The notes under the pieces are model-generated. The model saw nothing but the letters and a program-made list of their open reading frames with translations. It did not search any database and was not told the origin of the DNA. The position numbers were made by a program, and so were the translations under genes. This document shows positions 43,910-54,650 of a stretch of 64,000 bases of DNA, piece by piece. Source of the DNA: Enterococcus sp. DIV0212c (lineage in GTDB: Bacteria > Bacillota > Bacilli > Lactobacillales > Enterococcaceae); NCBI RefSeq assembly GCF_017377505.1, contig NZ_JAFREN010000016.1:62001-126000 (forward strand), given 5' to 3'. Position 1 is the first letter of the stretch, and every line of letters begins with the position of its first letter.

Positions 43910-44634
43910 AAAACAGCCTCTTTCACGATTTGTTCTAAATCAGTCAAAATCCGCGGATCAAATTCCAGTGTAGGCGTAATAATAAAATTCGTTGTTGGAA
44001 AAGCTTCAGTTAATTGACCCTTCATGATCGTAATTAAATGACCGTCAAATAAAAAGAAAGGAACGATCATAGGTTGTTTGTCATCTGTTAGGTGCTTTTC
44101 AATCACTTCAAGGTAATTTTCTTCTCCTTTCAGACTTATTGCATAAATTGAAAAAGCTACTTGCTCCTGGATTTCTTTTGCTATCTCAGTTAGAACTTGC
44201 TGAGGTTCTTGCGTTTGCTTGGTACCATGAGCAATCAGAAATCCAATCAACTTCTCATTCGGTTGGTTGATAGCTACTTCTTGGAATCGCTCTAGTAACA
44301 CTTGGCGACTGCCTTTCTTTCCGCCAAAAGTTTCTGTTTGGATAAATTCAATTTCTGGATGGTCATTTTTTACTGTTTTAAGTTCAGCTGGAATGTCTAC
44401 TAATGCATGTTTTGCTGCAAATAATAATACAGGGACGACAACTATTTTTGTTACTCCTTTTTTGATCATTTTTTCAGCAACAGTTGGAATTGTATCTGGA
44501 TGGTTTTCTAAAAAAGCTGTTGATTGATAATAAAGGGGATCAAATTGTTTTTCTAGTTGTTGAATAAAATCCATCGCTGCTTGATTTTTTTCGGCTTTTT
44601 GACTGCCATGAAATACATAAAGAATTCCGATCAT
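43897..44634 (-). CDS. sirB: Sirohydrochlorin ferrochelatase (SirB/CbiX type)
   Basis: Inserts iron into sirohydrochlorin to finish siroheme. 245 residues in two repeated halves as in SirB/CbiX. The metal-binding histidines are in LYVFHGSQKAEKN near residue 10 and LLFAAKHALVDIPAEL near 78. The second half is more diverged (LIAHGTKQTQ, PFFLFDGHL). ATG 44634 fits a GAGGTG site better than the GTG at 44643. It lies 10 bases after nreC. Confidence 0.9.
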   Translation of the reverse strand: MIGILYVFHGSQKAEKNQAAMDFIQQLEKQFDPLYYQSTAFLENHPDTIPTVAEKMIKKGVTKIVVVPVLLFAAKHALVDIPAELKTVKNDHPEIEFIQTETFGGKKGSRQVLLERFQEVAINQPNEKLIGFLIAHGTKQTQEPQQVLTEIAKEIQEQVAFSIYAISLKGEENYLEVIEKHLTDDKQPMIVPFFLFDGHLITIMKGQLTEAFPTTNFIITPTLEFDPRILTDLEQIVKEAVLCIQ

Positions 44635-44644
44635 CTCTCTCACC

Positions 44645-45292
44645 TCATAAGTCGATTAGTTGCTGTTTCATACTATATTGCAATAATTCACTAAATGTTT
44701 CAAATTCTAACTTTTTCATTAAATGGGATTTATGGACTTCCACTGTTTTAACAGAAATAAACAAACGCTTAGCAATTTCTTTGTTGCTATAGCCTAATGC
44801 AACCAAGGGTAAGACTTCTCGCTCTCTTTTTGACAGACGCTCATATTTTGCATCTTTTTCTGCGGTGTCCGTTTCTTTTTGCCAACGTTCTTTGTCATAA
44901 TTACCAAATAATGGATCGATCGCTATTTTTCCAGCGATCACTTGCCGAATCGCATCTAGTAGCACAATATCTTGTGAGCTTTTAAGAATATAACCTTTGG
45001 CTCCATATTCTAAGGCTGTTCGCACATATTCTTCTTCGTCATGCATACTTAAAATAATCGTTTTCACTTCAGGAAAATGTTCTTTTATTCGGCGTGTTGT
45101 CTGTAGTCCATTTTCCCCTGGCGGCATCCGCATATCCATCAACACAACATCAACAGAATTTTTTTCAAGGAGTAAAAAGGCTTCTGTACCATCTGCAGCA
45201 TCACCGACAACCGTGATATCCTTTTGGCTTTCCAGTAATAAACGCAAACCACTTCTGACGACCGCATGATCGTCGGCTATAATAATGTTCAT
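44645..45292 (-). CDS. nreC: Response regulator NreC
   Basis: 215-residue NarL/LuxR-type regulator. Receiver 1-120 with IIIADDHAVVRSG and phospho-acceptor Asp in VLMDMRMPPGENG (about residue 53), then a LuxR HTH (LSKREREVLPLVALGYSNKEIAKRLFIS near 150). It is phosphorylated by NreB when oxygen is low and activates nitrite/nitrate genes. GGGAGG precedes the ATG, which overlaps the nreB stop by four bases. Confidence 0.93.
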   Translation of the reverse strand: MNIIIADDHAVVRSGLRLLLESQKDITVVGDAADGTEAFLLLEKNSVDVVLMDMRMPPGENGLQTTRRIKEHFPEVKTIILSMHDEEEYVRTALEYGAKGYILKSSQDIVLLDAIRQVIAGKIAIDPLFGNYDKERWQKETDTAEKDAKYERLSKREREVLPLVALGYSNKEIAKRLFISVKTVEVHKSHLMKKLEFETFSELLQYSMKQQLIDL

Positions 45293-46314
45293 GTTGCCGC
45301 CTCCCAATCTATTGGTAAGTTTAGTGTCACGGTGGTTCCTTCGTTTTTTTCTGACTGAATAACTAAGTGGCCACCAATAGATTCTGCTCTTTCTTGCATA
45401 TGCAACAAGCCTAAACCACGGCTGTGCTCATTCACCGTTTGAAGATCAAATCCTTTTCCATGATCTCGAACATTGAGCTCTAATGCTGATTTTCGCTCAC
45501 TCAATGTCACCCAAAGTTCATCCACTTCAGCATGTTTCACACTATTCATCACACTCTCTTGCAAAACCCGATAAGTAATCGTCTCCACACTTTCAAAAAA
45601 ACGTTTGTTTTCAAGCATCGGAATAAAATGTATCGCAACACCCGTTGTTTCTATCAAACGATGCAGTAATGCTTCAATTGCTGGAATCAAGCCTAAATCA
45701 TCTAAAGCTGCTGGACGCAAATCAACAGCCAGTTGTTTCACTTCACCAAGTAATGCCACAAAATCTTCATCGATCTTTTGTAACTTTGCTGGTAACTCTG
45801 CTTGTTCCTGCCATTTTAGCTGACGTGTTTCTAACATCAGACTATAGATACTTTGTGCCAATCCATCATGCAGCTCTTGAGACAGTACTTTACGTTCATT
45901 TTCATGTGCTTGGTTCACATATTCGATCAAACGTTTATTTTGGATCACCTGCTGCAAGCGATCTTGAACAGCTACTCGGCGAACACTCAGTAAAGAAATC
46001 TGCCCATCCAATTCTGTGTAACTACCGCTAAATTGCTCTTGCTTCCCATCGTTGCTTTGTAAGACTAAGGGAAAAGCGGCCTGATCCCAATCCTCTTTTA
46101 CTTCGCAATCTAAGCATTTCTCCATAGTAGAATGAAGCATACACCCTTCTCCTCTTGCTATTTCCAACACTTTTTCTAAAGGAAAAGGATATAGTTCTTT
46201 TAATTTTACAGCGGTTTTATTTTGTTTCACGCATTGATTTTTTTCAATTAAAAATAATGCATCCTTGGCTTCTTCAAATAGTTTTTCTAATATCATCATT
46301 TCCATATTTTCCAC
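45289..46314 (-). CDS. nreB: Oxygen-sensing histidine kinase NreB
   Basis: 341 residues: an N-terminal PAS-like sensor with four cysteines (28, 58, 67, 70), a HisKA_3 dimerisation helix with the phospho-histidine in LSQELHDGLAQS (about residue 156), and an ATPase domain (DHGKGFD, SRGLGLLHMQERAE). In Staphylococcus the sensor holds an oxygen-labile [4Fe-4S] cluster. Here the cysteine spacing differs, which is worth noting. It is soluble, with no membrane segments. It starts directly at the nreA stop. Confidence 0.9.
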   Translation of the reverse strand: MENMEMMILEKLFEEAKDALFLIEKNQCVKQNKTAVKLKELYPFPLEKVLEIARGEGCMLHSTMEKCLDCEVKEDWDQAAFPLVLQSNDGKQEQFSGSYTELDGQISLLSVRRVAVQDRLQQVIQNKRLIEYVNQAHENERKVLSQELHDGLAQSIYSLMLETRQLKWQEQAELPAKLQKIDEDFVALLGEVKQLAVDLRPAALDDLGLIPAIEALLHRLIETTGVAIHFIPMLENKRFFESVETITYRVLQESVMNSVKHAEVDELWVTLSERKSALELNVRDHGKGFDLQTVNEHSRGLGLLHMQERAESIGGHLVIQSEKNEGTTVTLNLPIDWEAAT

Positions 46315-46743
46315 CTATAAATAAACGACTAGTTCATTTGCTTTGTCTTTAGCAACAGTCAAAAAATTTTCTGTGACCTCTGTTTTCTTGCGATAACCGA
46401 CTAGCAGAACCCCTTTTACTTCACCGGTTTTTAATACAGGAAAAGCTACAATTGTTTCTAGTTTTTCCATCCGTGTGATGGGTAATTCAACTAATTTTTC
46501 TGGTTGTTTTTGTAAATCGGTTGCCTGATAGCTTCGGCCTGTTCGCCAAACAATTCCACCAATGCCTTTACCAACTTGCAGTCGAATGCGTTGATAATTT
46601 TGATTGGTATTGCCAGCTACATAATTCCAGCGGATCACGCGTACTTTTGTTACTTCATCAACTGTCGACAGGGCTAAAGCAACAAAATCGACTTGAAGTT
46701 CCTCTTTCATTTGATCGATCCTTTGCTGCACTTGATCCGTCAT
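46315..46743 (-). CDS. nreA: Nitrate sensor NreA (GAF domain)
   Basis: 142-residue single GAF domain. VRVIRWNYVAGNTNQNYQRIRLQVGKGIGG and the GVLLVGYRKK end fit the NreA family, which binds nitrate and in its absence restrains NreB. It is the first gene of nreABC-sirB-sirC. No nitrate reductase lies in the window, so here it may serve nitrite control or partner with genes elsewhere. Confidence 0.88.
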   Translation of the reverse strand: MTDQVQQRIDQMKEELQVDFVALALSTVDEVTKVRVIRWNYVAGNTNQNYQRIRLQVGKGIGGIVWRTGRSYQATDLQKQPEKLVELPITRMEKLETIVAFPVLKTGEVKGVLLVGYRKKTEVTENFLTVAKDKANELVVYL

Positions 46744-46843
46744 TTGACTACTCCTATTCCCTAATTTTTAATAAAAAGCTTGTTTTCTTTCAATTCTTCT
46801 CTTATTCTTAAGCCAACATATCTTATTTTAGAAGGATTTTTTT

Positions 46844-48358
46844 ATGAAAACAACAGCTACTTTTAGTCCCAAACGTTTAGTTATGATCATTACTATGACT
46901 GTCTTTTCTTTTTCCAGCATGACGACAGCTTTCTTTTTAATGGGTATCAAGGCGTTTCCTTATTTTGTCGGAGCCGCTTTGTTCTATTTTATTCCCTACG
47001 CTATTATTATAGCAGAATTTACCGGCGTTTATAAAAATCATATTGGCGGTTTGTATCAATGGCTGGCCGGTCATCTTTCTGAAAAAGTTGCTTTTATTGC
47101 GGCTTTTTTATGGTATTGCAGTTATTTTATCTGGATGATCAGTTTGTTTATGAAGATTTGGATTCCTTCATCTATTTTACTTTTCGGTGAAGATTTAACT
47201 AAAAAAAATAGTTCTAATCCTTATTTCTCGACGTCTATTCTAATTGGACTTTTGTCTATTTTAGCGGTTGTCGTAACGTTATTCTTTGTCAGTAGAGGAT
47301 TTAAAGGAATAGCTTCCTCTTTATATTTAAGTGGGATTCTGATGACTGTTTTGATTATTGCAAGCCTTGGTGGTAATTTGTTATTATGGATTACCAATCG
47401 CCCTGATATTCTACCGAACCTTATAGCTAGTTTCAAAGGGATTCAACCTGATTCCTCATCCGGGCAAAGCTTGGTAGAACAACTATCTTTTCTGATTTTT
47501 GCCATTACGGCGTTTGGTGGTTTAGATACGATTGCAAGTTTAGTCGATAAAACAGGTAAACAAAAAAAGCAATTCCCTAGATTATTGATCTACAGCAGTT
47601 TTTTAGTTGTCATTTGTTATTTTTTAGGCATCCTTTTATGGAGTGGTGGAACAGATTTAGCGCACTTAAAAGCCAATAATAGTATTCATTTAGGGAATTT
47701 AATGTATGAATTAATGGAAAATCTTGGCTATTCTGTTGGGCAGGCGTTTTCTTTAACCGCACTGCAATCTCAATTTCTAGCTCAGGTTTTTACTCGTTTT
47801 ACTGCCTTGACGCTGTTGCTTTCTTATATCAGTTTATTATCGACTATTTTTTATCTACCGATTCGAACACTGGTAGAAGGAACGCCTAAGCATTACTGGC
47901 ACCCTCGCTTGAAGCAAAAAAATAAACATGATATGCCGATTTATGCTTTGCTGATCCAAGGTGTCCTTATCAGTTTGTTTATTTTAGGCATTAGCTTGGG
48001 CAGTCAATATGTTGTTTTGTTATATAATCAGCTAACTCTAATGACGAATATATCAAGAGCGATCCCTTATTTATTAGTTGCCCTTGCTTATCCCGCATTT
48101 AAGAAAAAACAATTAACAGACAGTTCGACATCTATTTTGATTCAATCAACCCTCAGCGCAACATTCATTAGCGGCAGTGTGATTATCTGCATTGCTTTAG
48201 CTATTGGATTTCAGCTTTATCAGCCTCTTTCACAAGGGAATCTATGGCAAAGCTTAACATTATTGATTGGACCTTTGCTGTTTACGTTGATTGCTTATTT
48301 ACTTTATCAACATTTCCATAGAAGAAAAGAAATGACTCGAAACAGTTGGGAGAATTAG
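46844..48358 (+). CDS. APC-family amino acid permease, YjeM-like
   Basis: 504 residues, twelve or so membrane helices. The opening helix FSFSSMTTAFFLMGIKAFPYF and IIIAEFTGVYKNHIGGLYQW match the glutamate:GABA-antiporter-like branch, close to the uncharacterised YjeM group. AFGGLDTIASLVDKTGK is the conserved helix 6 region. AGAAGG lies before the ATG. It is divergent from nreA and has no partner gene, so the substrate is unknown. Confidence 0.85.
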   Translation: MKTTATFSPKRLVMIITMTVFSFSSMTTAFFLMGIKAFPYFVGAALFYFIPYAIIIAEFTGVYKNHIGGLYQWLAGHLSEKVAFIAAFLWYCSYFIWMISLFMKIWIPSSILLFGEDLTKKNSSNPYFSTSILIGLLSILAVVVTLFFVSRGFKGIASSLYLSGILMTVLIIASLGGNLLLWITNRPDILPNLIASFKGIQPDSSSGQSLVEQLSFLIFAITAFGGLDTIASLVDKTGKQKKQFPRLLIYSSFLVVICYFLGILLWSGGTDLAHLKANNSIHLGNLMYELMENLGYSVGQAFSLTALQSQFLAQVFTRFTALTLLLSYISLLSTIFYLPIRTLVEGTPKHYWHPRLKQKNKHDMPIYALLIQGVLISLFILGISLGSQYVVLLYNQLTLMTNISRAIPYLLVALAYPAFKKKQLTDSSTSILIQSTLSATFISGSVIICIALAIGFQLYQPLSQGNLWQSLTLLIGPLLFTLIAYLLYQHFHRRKEMTRNSWEN

Positions 48359-48502
48359 TTTCCCTCAGCTGTTTTATTTCTATTGATAAAATATAGTAAT
48401 AACAAGCGAAATAACAGCGTTTCCTGTACAATATAAATTGAACGCTTTTTTGTTTCTTATAAAAAATGAAGGAACCGCAATCTTTATGCAGGAGGGATCT
48501 TT

Positions 48503-49279
48503 TTGTTTGATTTAGAAAAAGTTCAGTCGTTAAATGAGCTGGAAATGCTTGTTTATCACTATGTCTTAGAACATATGGACAATATTCCAAAGTTAACGAT
48601 TCGTCAACTTTCTACAAATTGTCACGTGTCCACTTCAACGATTTTACGTTTTTGTTCAAAAATGGGCTTTGATGGGTTTTCAGAATTGAAATATGCCATC
48701 AAAAAAGAAGAACAGCAACAAGAACAGTCCTTTGAACAATACTACGATGCCACGATCCATGTTGATTCTTTTTTAAAACGCCTGAATCAGCAAACGTATT
48801 ATGAAACATTGAAACCCGCTATCACCATGATTGCTTCTGCTCGTCACATTGTATTTTCTGGTATTGGCACAAGTGGTATTTTAGGATCGTATGGTAGTCG
48901 TTATTTTGCAAATATGGGCATCAACGCATACAGCATCGGTGATCCATTTACGCCAATTCCTCAACGAGGGTTTGAAAATACCTTAGCAATCATTCTATCC
49001 GTTTCAGGAGAAACTTCTGAAGTGATCAAACAAGTAACGGATTTCAAACGGTCTGGTGCTAAAATTTTGAGCATTACTAATGATGAACATTCAACGATCG
49101 CTCGTTTAGCTGATTACAATATTTCCTATTATATGCCAGATGAAAAATCAGTTTATGCTGATCCTTATATCAATATCACCACCCAAATCCCAGTTATTGC
49201 GTTGATTGAATTACTGGCTCATCAAGCTAGTAAAGAGTTTGCTGAAAAAACTGACCAACAAAAGAACTTACCTGGTTAA
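48503..49279 (+). CDS. RpiR/MurR-family regulator
   Basis: 258 residues: an N-terminal HTH_6 domain (1-77, IRQLSTNCHVSTSTILRFCSKMGFDGF) and a C-terminal SIS domain that binds phosphosugars (IVFSGIGTSGILGSYGSRYF, AIILSVSGETSEVIKQV). It starts at TTG 48503 with AGGAGGG upstream. It probably controls the EIIC and 6-phospho-beta-glucosidase genes that follow on the same strand, sensing their phosphorylated sugar. Confidence 0.92.
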   Translation: MFDLEKVQSLNELEMLVYHYVLEHMDNIPKLTIRQLSTNCHVSTSTILRFCSKMGFDGFSELKYAIKKEEQQQEQSFEQYYDATIHVDSFLKRLNQQTYYETLKPAITMIASARHIVFSGIGTSGILGSYGSRYFANMGINAYSIGDPFTPIPQRGFENTLAIILSVSGETSEVIKQVTDFKRSGAKILSITNDEHSTIARLADYNISYYMPDEKSVYADPYINITTQIPVIALIELLAHQASKEFAEKTDQQKNLPG

Positions 49280-49417
49280 ATTATTTAAAGACGACCATAA
49301 TGCCGAAATTTTGACAAACGGCGCAAGAGTTGCTATGGTTTCTGAGAGGATGTACCGTATGTTAGGAACCAAAATTAACGTACATCATACCTATTATAAA
49401 GAGGAGTGTGACGATTC

Positions 49418-49837
49418 ATGTCTTTTAACATCGAGCATTTGGACAACGAAGTAATCACTGGAAAACAGTACAAATTTGCTATTCCTAAAACACCTGAAGA
49501 TTTTGCTGAAGTCAATAATCAAAAGCTAGAGATTTTGCCAACTGATAAAAAAAGTGTCCAAGCTATCATCATCAATGATCCAGATGAGAGTAACGGTACT
49601 TATAAATATCTTGTTGAAGATAGCGAAGGGAATCGAACCTTTACAGTAGAAGCTGGCGATTATGCCGTATTTATCGGACCTTGGGAAACATTGGCAGATA
49701 TTGATAACTTTATCGGCGCAAGTTACGGCGAGCTTTACCAATCTCCTGAATATGGGATCGGTGGAACAAACAATATTCAACTTCTTGATTTTGAAAATAA
49801 AAAAATTACATTAAAACTACCTACAGTTAGTAAATAA
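49418..49837 (+). CDS. Unknown small protein in the beta-glucoside cluster
   Basis: 139 residues, no signal peptide or membrane helix. I do not recognise it with confidence. The segment VEAGDYAVFIGPWETLADIDNFIGASYGEL and the basic end KITLKLPTVSK faintly recall GyrI-like effector-binding domains, which would suit a sensor role. GAGGAG lies 11 bases before the ATG, rather far. It lies between the RpiR regulator and the EIIC gene, so a link to beta-glucoside use is inferred from place only. Confidence 0.65.
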   Translation: MSFNIEHLDNEVITGKQYKFAIPKTPEDFAEVNNQKLEILPTDKKSVQAIIINDPDESNGTYKYLVEDSEGNRTFTVEAGDYAVFIGPWETLADIDNFIGASYGELYQSPEYGIGGTNNIQLLDFENKKITLKLPTVSK

Positions 49838-49973
49838 ACGTACGACCTAGAAATAAATTGCTTTTTGATTTGTTTCGAGGTCGTATTTTTAATTGATTTG
49901 TTTTTTTGCGCGGTACATGTTTCTGAACAAGCTTAACCTATTTTAAATACGTGACATTTCTTTTATAGTATAC

Positions 49974-50015
49974 ATGTAAACGTATTCAGTAGTTTTAAAT
50001 CAGAGCGGCCGCTCT
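49974..50015 (+). promoter_or_regulatory. cre site and GC-rich palindrome upstream of EIIC
   Basis: ATGTAAACGTATTCA (49974-49988) matches the relaxed cre consensus. AGAGCGGCCGCTCT (50002-50015) is a perfect 14-base palindrome inside a longer imperfect one with CAGTAGTTT/AAATACTG flanks. The first suggests CcpA control. The second may be the RpiR operator or an RNA hairpin. Confidence 0.5.
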
Positions 50016-50078
50016 ATTGAAATACTGCTACATGCAATTATTTTCCGTTACTTTAGTTAACCAAAGGAGAGGTTTAGA

Positions 50079-51410
50079 ATGAATGAATGGATCAATGATA
50101 AAGTTCTACCACCCGTTTTAAAGTTCGTTAATACGAAAGCGATTACAGCATTAAGAAATGGGATGTTGTACACGATGCCATTTACAATCGTAGGTTCGAT
50201 TTTCCTATTATTAGCCAATTTACCGATCGAGTCAGTGGCAAAATGGATCACCGACAGTGGTTTGGTCGTATACTTCAATCAAGCTTATGGGGCATCTTTT
50301 GCCATCATGTCAGTCTTTGCGGTAATCGGGATCGCTTATTCTTATGTAAAAACAGAAGGCTTTGAAGGTCTACCTGCCGGAATGATTTCCCTTGTTGTCT
50401 TTATTTTATTTATGTCTCCCGATGTGACTGATTTAGACAGCGGTGTAACTATTGGAAATGTTATCAATAAAGACTGGACTGCTGGTAAGGGAATGATCAC
50501 AGCAATCATCGTGGGTCTTATCGTTGGTTGGGTTTACAGCTGGTTCTTACGTCATGACATTCGGATCAAATTACCTGAAGCTGTTCCTGAAAACGTAGCA
50601 AACTCATTTACTGCCTTGATTCCTGCTGCGGCTTTGATCACTGGTGCAATGTTTGTCTATATTTTCTTTGATAAAGTCTTTAAAACAACATTCTTTGATT
50701 TCATTTATGATGTCTTACAATCTCCACTTCAAGGAGTGACTGATTCCTTGGGCGGCGCTTTAGTACTTGGTTTCTTAGTTCCATTATTCTGGTTCTTCGG
50801 TGTTCACGGTTCAACGATCGTCGGCGGAATCATGGGTCCGATTTTACAAGCGAACTCTTTAGAAAATACAGATATTTTAAAAGCTGGTAAAGAATTAACT
50901 GTTGCAAACGGTGGTCATATCGTAACGCAACAATTCTTAGATCAATTTTTAACAGTAACTGGTGCTGGTATGACACTTGGATTAGTGGTTTATATGGTGT
51001 TCTTTGCAAAATCAGCACAATTCAAACAACTAGGTCGTTTGTCAATTGGACCTGCCGTGTTCAATATTAATGAACCAATCACGTTTGCGACACCGATCGT
51101 AATGAACCCGATCATGGCGATTCCATTTATTTTAACGCCTGTCGTGTCATCTGTTATTACTTACTTCGCTTTGTATACTGGTTTAGTCCCATTATTTACA
51201 GCAGTTCAAGTGCCTTGGACAACGCCTCCGATCATTTCTGGATTATTAGTTGGCGGTTGGCAAGCAGCGTTACTACAAGCATTTGTTTTAACGTTAGGAT
51301 TCTTTATTTACCTACCATTTGCTAGAAAAATGGATGCGATCAACTATGCGCAAGAAACAAATCAACCTATTACAGAAGAAGTGTTAGAAGAAATTGAAGC
51401 TGAAGCTTAA
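50079..51410 (+). CDS. PTS EIIC, lactose/cellobiose family
   Basis: 443-residue membrane permease of the CelB type, about ten helices: LPPVLKFVNTKAITALRNGM at the start, GVHGSTIVGGIMGPI near residue 247, FNINEPITFATPIVMNP near 328. It imports a beta-glucoside as its phosphate. EIIA and EIIB genes are not beside it, so these must come from elsewhere. AAAGGAGAGG lies before the ATG. A hairpin separates it from the hydrolase gene. Confidence 0.93.
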   Translation: MNEWINDKVLPPVLKFVNTKAITALRNGMLYTMPFTIVGSIFLLLANLPIESVAKWITDSGLVVYFNQAYGASFAIMSVFAVIGIAYSYVKTEGFEGLPAGMISLVVFILFMSPDVTDLDSGVTIGNVINKDWTAGKGMITAIIVGLIVGWVYSWFLRHDIRIKLPEAVPENVANSFTALIPAAALITGAMFVYIFFDKVFKTTFFDFIYDVLQSPLQGVTDSLGGALVLGFLVPLFWFFGVHGSTIVGGIMGPILQANSLENTDILKAGKELTVANGGHIVTQQFLDQFLTVTGAGMTLGLVVYMVFFAKSAQFKQLGRLSIGPAVFNINEPITFATPIVMNPIMAIPFILTPVVSSVITYFALYTGLVPLFTAVQVPWTTPPIISGLLVGGWQAALLQAFVLTLGFFIYLPFARKMDAINYAQETNQPITEEVLEEIEAEA

Positions 51411-51431
51411 ACATCCGTTCTAAACTGACTT

Positions 51432-51492
51432 AAACATCACTGCACAGCTGATTCCGTTCAATTAATTTCTCCCAGCTGTGTAGTGATTTTAA
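51432..51492 (+). terminator. Hairpin terminator between EIIC and the glucosidase gene
   Basis: ACATCACTGCACAGCTG and CAGCTGTGTAGTGAT arms followed by TTTTAATG. It is probably partial, giving different levels of the two genes. Confidence 0.65.
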
Positions 51493-51534
51493 TGTTCAAA
51501 CATGAATTAGAAATAGAAACGAATAAATTTGTAA

Positions 51535-52983
<1,449 letters not shown>

Positions 52984-53065
52984 GAGATTTTAATTAGTAA
53001 GTTCATAAAAATCAACTTGATTCTTTAGCTTTTTTACAAATGTTAGTTGACAAAGAACCAAAATA

Positions 53066-53104
53066 AAAAACGGGCAGACAAGACACATTCTGCTCGTTTT
53101 TTTT
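53066..53104. terminator. Bidirectional intrinsic terminator
   Basis: AAAAACGGGCAGA and TCTGCTCGTTTTT arms with A and T runs. It ends both the glucosidase transcript and the convergent protease gene. Confidence 0.85.
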
Positions 53105-53105
53105 A

Positions 53106-54635
53106 TCATTGGGAAAGATCTTGTTCTAAAATCCATCTGTTTAACCCATTTAAATAATAAGCCAATTTTGAATTAGATTGTCTCACAGGTTTAACTTGTA
53201 TTGCCGAGTATCTTTTATTCCTCAGAGAAGGATCAAGAAATTCACCCGTTTGGGCATGTGTAGCTTTGGATAGCAATAATACATTTTTATTCAATAAAGG
53301 AGTCGCATACTGTTTTACATCTTGTTCTAGTACCCATTTGTTTAAACCATCAAGATAATAAGCTAATTTTGAATTGGACTGTTTAACTTCTTTCACATCT
53401 TTAATACTATACTCTTTGTTTCTTAAGTTTGTAGGAATATTTTCTCCTGTTTGGTATTGAGATGCAAATGATTGTAAAGTAACAACTGTACCAATTTTAT
53501 TTTGGTACTTTCCTCTTCTAAAATTATATAATGTTCGATACCATTCGTAATTTGATTGTCCTAGTGTCATATATTTCGAATTGCTTGATACAATAAAAGT
53601 ATCTTCCCACCAAGGATTCCAATAAAAATAATAAGGAGGGTATGAGGTTATATCTCCATTTTTAGGCGCAGTATAGCCCATAAGAATGATAGAATGACCG
53701 TACGTAGTACTTGATTTTAAATCAGTAACAACTGGTGCATTATTTTCAATTTCATTTTTTATCATTGAGAATGGAAGTTTGTTACTTTCTAATTTAATTG
53801 AATAGTTATATGCTTTATTTACATAGTTAATAATATCATTTAGACTTTGTTTAGTAATCCAATTTATATCCATAAGCTGGGCTTCAGTTGCATTAGGATA
53901 CGATTTATGAATGATATCGCTAGCAGATGTAACTTGTTTTCCAGCTTGATGGTTAATGGCTGCTGCCATAGTAAAATCTTGGCACCAAGGTTGGTTGGTT
54001 TGAGTTTCATAAACTGTCCAAGGCAATATATTCGTTTCAAATTCTACTGAAGCTCTTGCCATCCGTAAATTAGGTTGTGCAGTTGGTTCAGTTATATCAA
54101 CGTTAACAGATATTTGCGAATCAGAAGATATATCTGGAATATCTGTATCATTAATTGTTAGTAACGGTTTCTGAGTTCCTTGATATCCATAAAAAATATT
54201 TTGGTTAAGCCCAACTAATGTTATTGCTTGATTGACATCAAATGGAATCGTCAAACTCAATTCTTCGAGTTTCTTTGCTAACGCCTTTGATAAAATAAAA
54301 CTATCTGGATTTTGACTATCTGTAGAGTCAATTTGTAACAAGTATGCAATTTGTTTATTCTCCGTAGCAATGATTGGATAATTGAACGTAGTGTTTTCAG
54401 GATAACTAATTGTAAATGGTTGTCCTAAATAATAGTCAGTGCTATTTTGGTTCTCTACAGCCATCATTTTATTTAAATAATCTTGCCAATGTTGAGTAGC
54501 TAAAGCAGTCGTTTCATTTGGAACATTTGCTGACTTCACATACAAAGAAGCAGCATCTACTTTGGTTGTAACTACGGTCAACATAAAGATAACTGCTAAA
54601 AATAATCCTAATAAAAAACGTTTTGTTCGTTTCAT
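53106..54635 (-). CDS. Secreted staphopain-like (C47) cysteine protease with wall-binding repeats
   Basis: 509 residues: a signal peptide (1-28), a pro-region (about 30-200), a papain-like domain with Cys218 (PWCQDFTMAAA), His314 (YGHSIILMGY) and Asn340 (YWNPWW), the order of staphopains, then two repeats of about 60 residues at the end (SNSKLAYYLDGLNKWVLEQD and a near copy). The end repeats look like SH3/GW-type wall-binding modules. GGAGGGG precedes the ATG. It follows a non-catalytic homologue in the same operon. The family call rests on the triad and the pro-region size. Confidence 0.8.
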   Translation of the reverse strand: MKRTKRFLLGLFLAVIFMLTVVTTKVDAASLYVKSANVPNETTALATQHWQDYLNKMMAVENQNSTDYYLGQPFTISYPENTTFNYPIIATENKQIAYLLQIDSTDSQNPDSFILSKALAKKLEELSLTIPFDVNQAITLVGLNQNIFYGYQGTQKPLLTINDTDIPDISSDSQISVNVDITEPTAQPNLRMARASVEFETNILPWTVYETQTNQPWCQDFTMAAAINHQAGKQVTSASDIIHKSYPNATEAQLMDINWITKQSLNDIINYVNKAYNYSIKLESNKLPFSMIKNEIENNAPVVTDLKSSTTYGHSIILMGYTAPKNGDITSYPPYYFYWNPWWEDTFIVSSNSKYMTLGQSNYEWYRTLYNFRRGKYQNKIGTVVTLQSFASQYQTGENIPTNLRNKEYSIKDVKEVKQSNSKLAYYLDGLNKWVLEQDVKQYATPLLNKNVLLLSKATHAQTGEFLDPSLRNKRYSAIQVKPVRQSNSKLAYYLNGLNRWILEQDLSQ

Positions 54636-54650
54636 ATTTTCCCCTCCTCC

